A program made the translations under genes and the position numbers. Below are positions 61,168-64,000 of a DNA stretch of 64,000 nt, piece after piece. The notes under the pieces are model-generated. The model searched no databases. It was not told the DNA's origin and saw only the letters and a list, made by a program, of their open reading frames with translations. Every line of letters starts with the position of its first letter. Within the stretch, counting starts at the first letter, position 1. Source of the DNA: Brachybacterium halotolerans (GTDB lineage: Bacteria > Actinomycetota > Actinomycetes > Actinomycetales > Dermabacteraceae); contig NZ_JAEDAJ010000004.1 of the NCBI RefSeq assembly GCF_016623465.1, positions 244,906 to 308,905 on the forward strand. The letters are read 5' to 3'.

Positions 61168-63336
61168 ATGAGAACCTCGACCAGCTCCCCGACGCTGTCG
61201 CCGACGCCCGCCACCACGTCGGCCCCGTCCCGACCCGCCCGCGCCCTCGCGCGGATCGCCGCGCTCCTGACCGGACGGCGCTCCGCCTGGGCCGTGCTGG
61301 TGATCGCCGCGCTGCTCGCGCTCGCGCTGATGGGTCTGCGCGGATCCGGGCCCGCCGCGGGGATGGACGCGCTCCCGGCGAGCGCCGAGTCCTCGCGAGC
61401 CGCAGCGGTCGCCGACCAGCTGCCCGACGCGGACCAGCAGACCGTGATGACCGTGGTCACCCGCACCGACGGCGAGAAGCTGACGGCGGACGACGAGCAG
61501 CAGGTGGCCCACCTCCGCTCCGCCCTCGCGGACGCGACCGACGGCGACGAGCTGCCTCCGATGCCCTCCGAGGACGGGCGCGCCGATCTCGTGCTCGCGC
61601 CGATCGACACGGGCGCGGGCGACGATGCGGTGGACGCGAAGGTCGCTGATCTGCGCGAGGTCGCCCATGGCGCCGTCTCCGGCGACCTCCAGGTGCAGCT
61701 CACCGGCGGCCCCGCCGTCGGCTCCGACATCCGCGGCGCCTTCGCCGGCGCCGACTTCCGCCTGCTGATCGTGACGATCGCGGTGGTCGGCGTGCTCCTG
61801 CTGCTCACCTACCGCTCCCCGGTCCTGTGGCTGCTGCCCCTCGCGGTGGTCGGCACGGCCGACGGCGTCGCGAGCGCCGTCACCTCGCGCATGGGCGAGA
61901 CCTTCTCGCTGGCCTTCGATGCGGGCGTGATCAGCGTGCTCGTGTTCGGCGCGGGCGCGAACTACGCGCTGCTGCTGATCTCGCGGTACTGCGAGGAGCT
62001 GCATCGCAGCGACGATCACCGGGTGGCGCTGCGCCGCGCCTGGAGCGAGACCGCGCCGGCCGTGGTCGCCTCGAATGTCACGGTGGTGCTCGCCCTGCTC
62101 ATGCTCGTGCTGGCCGTCATGCCCGCGACCCGCGGGCTGGGCATCGCCGCGGGCGTGGGGCTCGTGATCGCCCTGCTCGCGGTCCTGTTCCCGCTCACCG
62201 CCCTGCTCGCGATCACCGGGCGCCGGGTGTTCTGGCCCTTCGTCCCGCGTCCTGCGCAGAGCGGAGCGGATGCCGGAGAGGCGCCCTCCGCGAGCGGGAC
62301 CGGGACCGATGATGCCGAGCGCGGCGTCTTCGCGGCCGTCGCCCGCCGCGTCACCGCGCGCCCCGTGCTGTCCGTGATCGGCACGCTCGCCGTGCTGGCC
62401 GTGTGCGCGACCGGTCTGCTGGGCACGCGCGTCGGCCTCTCGCAGAGCGAGCAGTTCGCCTCGGCGAACGAGTCCCAGACCGGTTTCACCGCGATCGCCG
62501 AGCACTACGGCGCCGGCCAGTCCGGCCCGCATCTGATCACCGTCCCCACCACGGACGCGGAGGCCGTGACGACCGCGGCGAAGGACGTTCCCGGCATCGA
62601 GTCCGTCACCGAGAGCGGCACCACGCCCGGTGGCGAGACCGTCCTCTCGGCCACGGGCACTGCCCAGCCCGAGTCCCCGGCGGCCGACCAGGAGGCCCTC
62701 GCCCTCCGCGACGCGGTCCACGGCGTCACGCCGGACGCCCTGGTGGGAGGCACCTCGGCGCAGGCTCTCGACGTCCACGACGACTCCATGCGGGACCTTC
62801 TGCTCACCGCGCCGATCATCCTCGGAGTGATCCTCGTGGTGCTCGTGATGCTGCTGCGGGCGCTCGTGGCCCCGCTCGTGCTGCTCGCGGCCAACCTCGT
62901 CAGCACGCTCGCCTCGATCGGGCTGGGCCTGTGGGTGGGCCGCACCCTCTTCGACATCCCCGCGCTCGACGTCACCGTGCCGCTGCTGGCGTTCCTGTTC
63001 CTCGCGGCCCTGGGCGTGGACTACACGATCTTCCTCACCCACAGGATCCGTCGCGAGGCCGAACGCTTCGGCACCGTGCACGGCACCGTCCGGGCCGTGG
63101 GCTCGACGGGTGTGGTCATCACGAGCGCCGGGATCGTGCTCGCCGCGGTGTTCGCCGCGCTCGGCGTGCTGCCGCTCGTGGTCCTCGGCCAGCTGGGCCT
63201 GATCGTCGGGCTCGGCGTCCTCGTGGACACGGTGCTCGTGCGCACGGTGCTCGTCCCCGCGCTGTTCTCCCTGATCGGGGACCGCATGTGGTGGCCGCGC
63301 CGCCTGGGCGGCCGCGCCGATCGCCGCGCCCGCTGA
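61168..63336 (+). CDS. MMPL/RND-family transporter
   Basis: The 722-residue transporter has two halves, each with one helix, a large extracytoplasmic loop and five or more helices. VLLLLTYRSPVLWLLPLAVVG and FLAALGVDYTIFLTHRIRREAE are the MMPL helix 4-5 motifs; the GADYALLL-type aspartate is replaced by AGANYALLLISR in the first half. MMPL proteins export lipids or peptidoglycan-linked lipids across the membrane using the proton gradient. The ATG follows GGAAGA. It leads a likely operon with the DUF2871 gene, 98 bases later. Confidence 0.9.
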   Translation: MRTSTSSPTLSPTPATTSAPSRPARALARIAALLTGRRSAWAVLVIAALLALALMGLRGSGPAAGMDALPASAESSRAAAVADQLPDADQQTVMTVVTRTDGEKLTADDEQQVAHLRSALADATDGDELPPMPSEDGRADLVLAPIDTGAGDDAVDAKVADLREVAHGAVSGDLQVQLTGGPAVGSDIRGAFAGADFRLLIVTIAVVGVLLLLTYRSPVLWLLPLAVVGTADGVASAVTSRMGETFSLAFDAGVISVLVFGAGANYALLLISRYCEELHRSDDHRVALRRAWSETAPAVVASNVTVVLALLMLVLAVMPATRGLGIAAGVGLVIALLAVLFPLTALLAITGRRVFWPFVPRPAQSGADAGEAPSASGTGTDDAERGVFAAVARRVTARPVLSVIGTLAVLAVCATGLLGTRVGLSQSEQFASANESQTGFTAIAEHYGAGQSGPHLITVPTTDAEAVTTAAKDVPGIESVTESGTTPGGETVLSATGTAQPESPAADQEALALRDAVHGVTPDALVGGTSAQALDVHDDSMRDLLLTAPIILGVILVVLVMLLRALVAPLVLLAANLVSTLASIGLGLWVGRTLFDIPALDVTVPLLAFLFLAALGVDYTIFLTHRIRREAERFGTVHGTVRAVGSTGVVITSAGIVLAAVFAALGVLPLVVLGQLGLIVGLGVLVDTVLVRTVLVPALFSLIGDRMWWPRRLGGRADRRAR

Positions 63337-63434
63337 GCAGAGGTGACCGTCGGCCCCTTCGCCCGCGGAAACCTCTGCCGCCGGCTGCTGCCGGCACCGT
63401 CCGTTCCTCAGCTCCACCTTCGAAAGGAACACCC

Positions 63435-63896
63435 ATGCGCGCCATGAACCGTTTGTTCACCGCGATCTGCGTCTACCTCGGCCTCGGTCTCGCCTCCGGA
63501 CTCGCGTTCCGCGAGATCACCAAGCACTCCGACTGGCCGGCCACCGATCACACCCAGCTGGGCGTCGTGCACACGCACCTGCTGACCCTGGGCGTGATCG
63601 TCCTGCTCGCGGTCCTCGCCCTCGAGGCCGTGCTCCGACTCTCCGACTCCCCGCGGCTGTTCGCGTGGTTCCAGGGCGTCTACCACGCGGGTGTGCTGGT
63701 CAGCGCCGCCATGATGTTCGTGCGCGGCCTGCTCACCGTGCAGGGCGCGGACCTGGGGAGCATGGACGCGATGGTCTCCGGCATCGCCGGGATCGGGCAC
63801 ATCCTGCTCACCGTCGGGTTCGTGCTGCTGATGGTCCTGATCCGTCGGGCGATCGTTCGCCGCACGACGCAGGAGACCGTCACCGCGCGTCCCTGA
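63435..63896 (+). CDS. DUF2871 family membrane protein
   Basis: The 153-residue protein has four helices and the DUF2871 landmarks FREITKHSDW, TQLGVVHTHLLTLGVIVLL and GIGHILLTVGFVLLMVLI. The conserved HTHLL and GHILL histidines may bind metal or heme inside the membrane. Function is unknown. AAAGGAAC precedes the ATG. Pairing with MMPL genes is recurrent in actinobacteria, so the two may act together. Confidence 0.8.
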   Translation: MRAMNRLFTAICVYLGLGLASGLAFREITKHSDWPATDHTQLGVVHTHLLTLGVIVLLAVLALEAVLRLSDSPRLFAWFQGVYHAGVLVSAAMMFVRGLLTVQGADLGSMDAMVSGIAGIGHILLTVGFVLLMVLIRRAIVRRTTQETVTARP

Positions 63897-63987
63897 TCGG
63901 GCCGGTCGGGCCGGCTATCGGTCCCTGATCGAGCCGATCGGGCTGCCTACCGGCCCCGGCACCGACGAGAAGTACGAAACGGTTGCC

Positions 63988-64000
63988 ATGAGCGCTCATG
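63988..64000 (+). CDS. possible start of a gene truncated by the right window edge
   Basis: ATGAGCGCTCATG is a plausible start, preceded by AGTACGAAACGGTTGCC, which resembles the site upstream of the MMPL gene. A TetR-type regulator is often found at this place, but only four codons are visible, so the product cannot be named. Confidence 0.25.

Overview
This is a very GC-rich (about 70% or more) chromosomal window packed with bidirectional genes and GTG/ATG starts. Several features point to an actinobacterium: a GCS2-type ligase, a DapC-like aminotransferase, an actinobacterial RlmC, an NrtR-controlled NAD operon, and many starts that sit 6-7 bases after a TANNNT box with no ribosome-binding site. 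Gene content and codon use would fit a Micrococcales genus such as Brachybacterium. That genus is inference; no rRNA gene or other taxonomic marker is present.

Left part (1-29 kb). Mostly housekeeping and small metabolic genes: a partial glutamate-cysteine ligase, a BASS transporter, a divergent MerR/DUF2306 pair, a DinB protein, MalY/PatB lyase, RidA, HrpB helicase, RlmC, asparaginase, a sulfurtransferase-SufE pair, a DapC-like aminotransferase, a FadB-type beta-oxidation enzyme, a secreted sialidase, a universal stress protein, acetyltransferases and a threonine dehydratase. Two intergenic regions (near 2.3-2.5 kb and 16.5-16.7 kb) carry diverged copies of the same element, each ending in a strong hairpin. 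They look like a small-RNA family.

Middle (29.6-35.8 kb). A compact minus-strand operon, nrtR-nadA-nadB-nadC-nifS, holds de novo NAD synthesis, its likely repressor, and a cysteine desulfurase that probably serves the NadA Fe-S cluster. After it come hypothetical genes, a VOC protein, and the 3' scrap of a papain-like toxin beside a secreted DUF4853-like protein.

38-53 kb. A thiolase/acyl-CoA dehydrogenase operon shares a near-identical palindromic operator with the distant fadB gene. It is followed by a peptide ABC transporter operon, pdxH, and a ferric-siderophore-type ABC transporter operon.

53-64 kb. A membrane-anchored GH25 lysozyme, a class I amidotransferase, a frameshifted methyltransferase overlapping an aminoglycoside-phosphotransferase-like gene, a PaaX-type regulator, a back-to-back leaderless GNAT/pcp promoter pair, a 274-base spacer with DnaA-box-like sites in two direct repeats, a zinc-ribbon rhomboid protease, and an MMPL-DUF2871 pair. 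No tRNA, rRNA, CRISPR array, transposase or intact prophage gene was seen.
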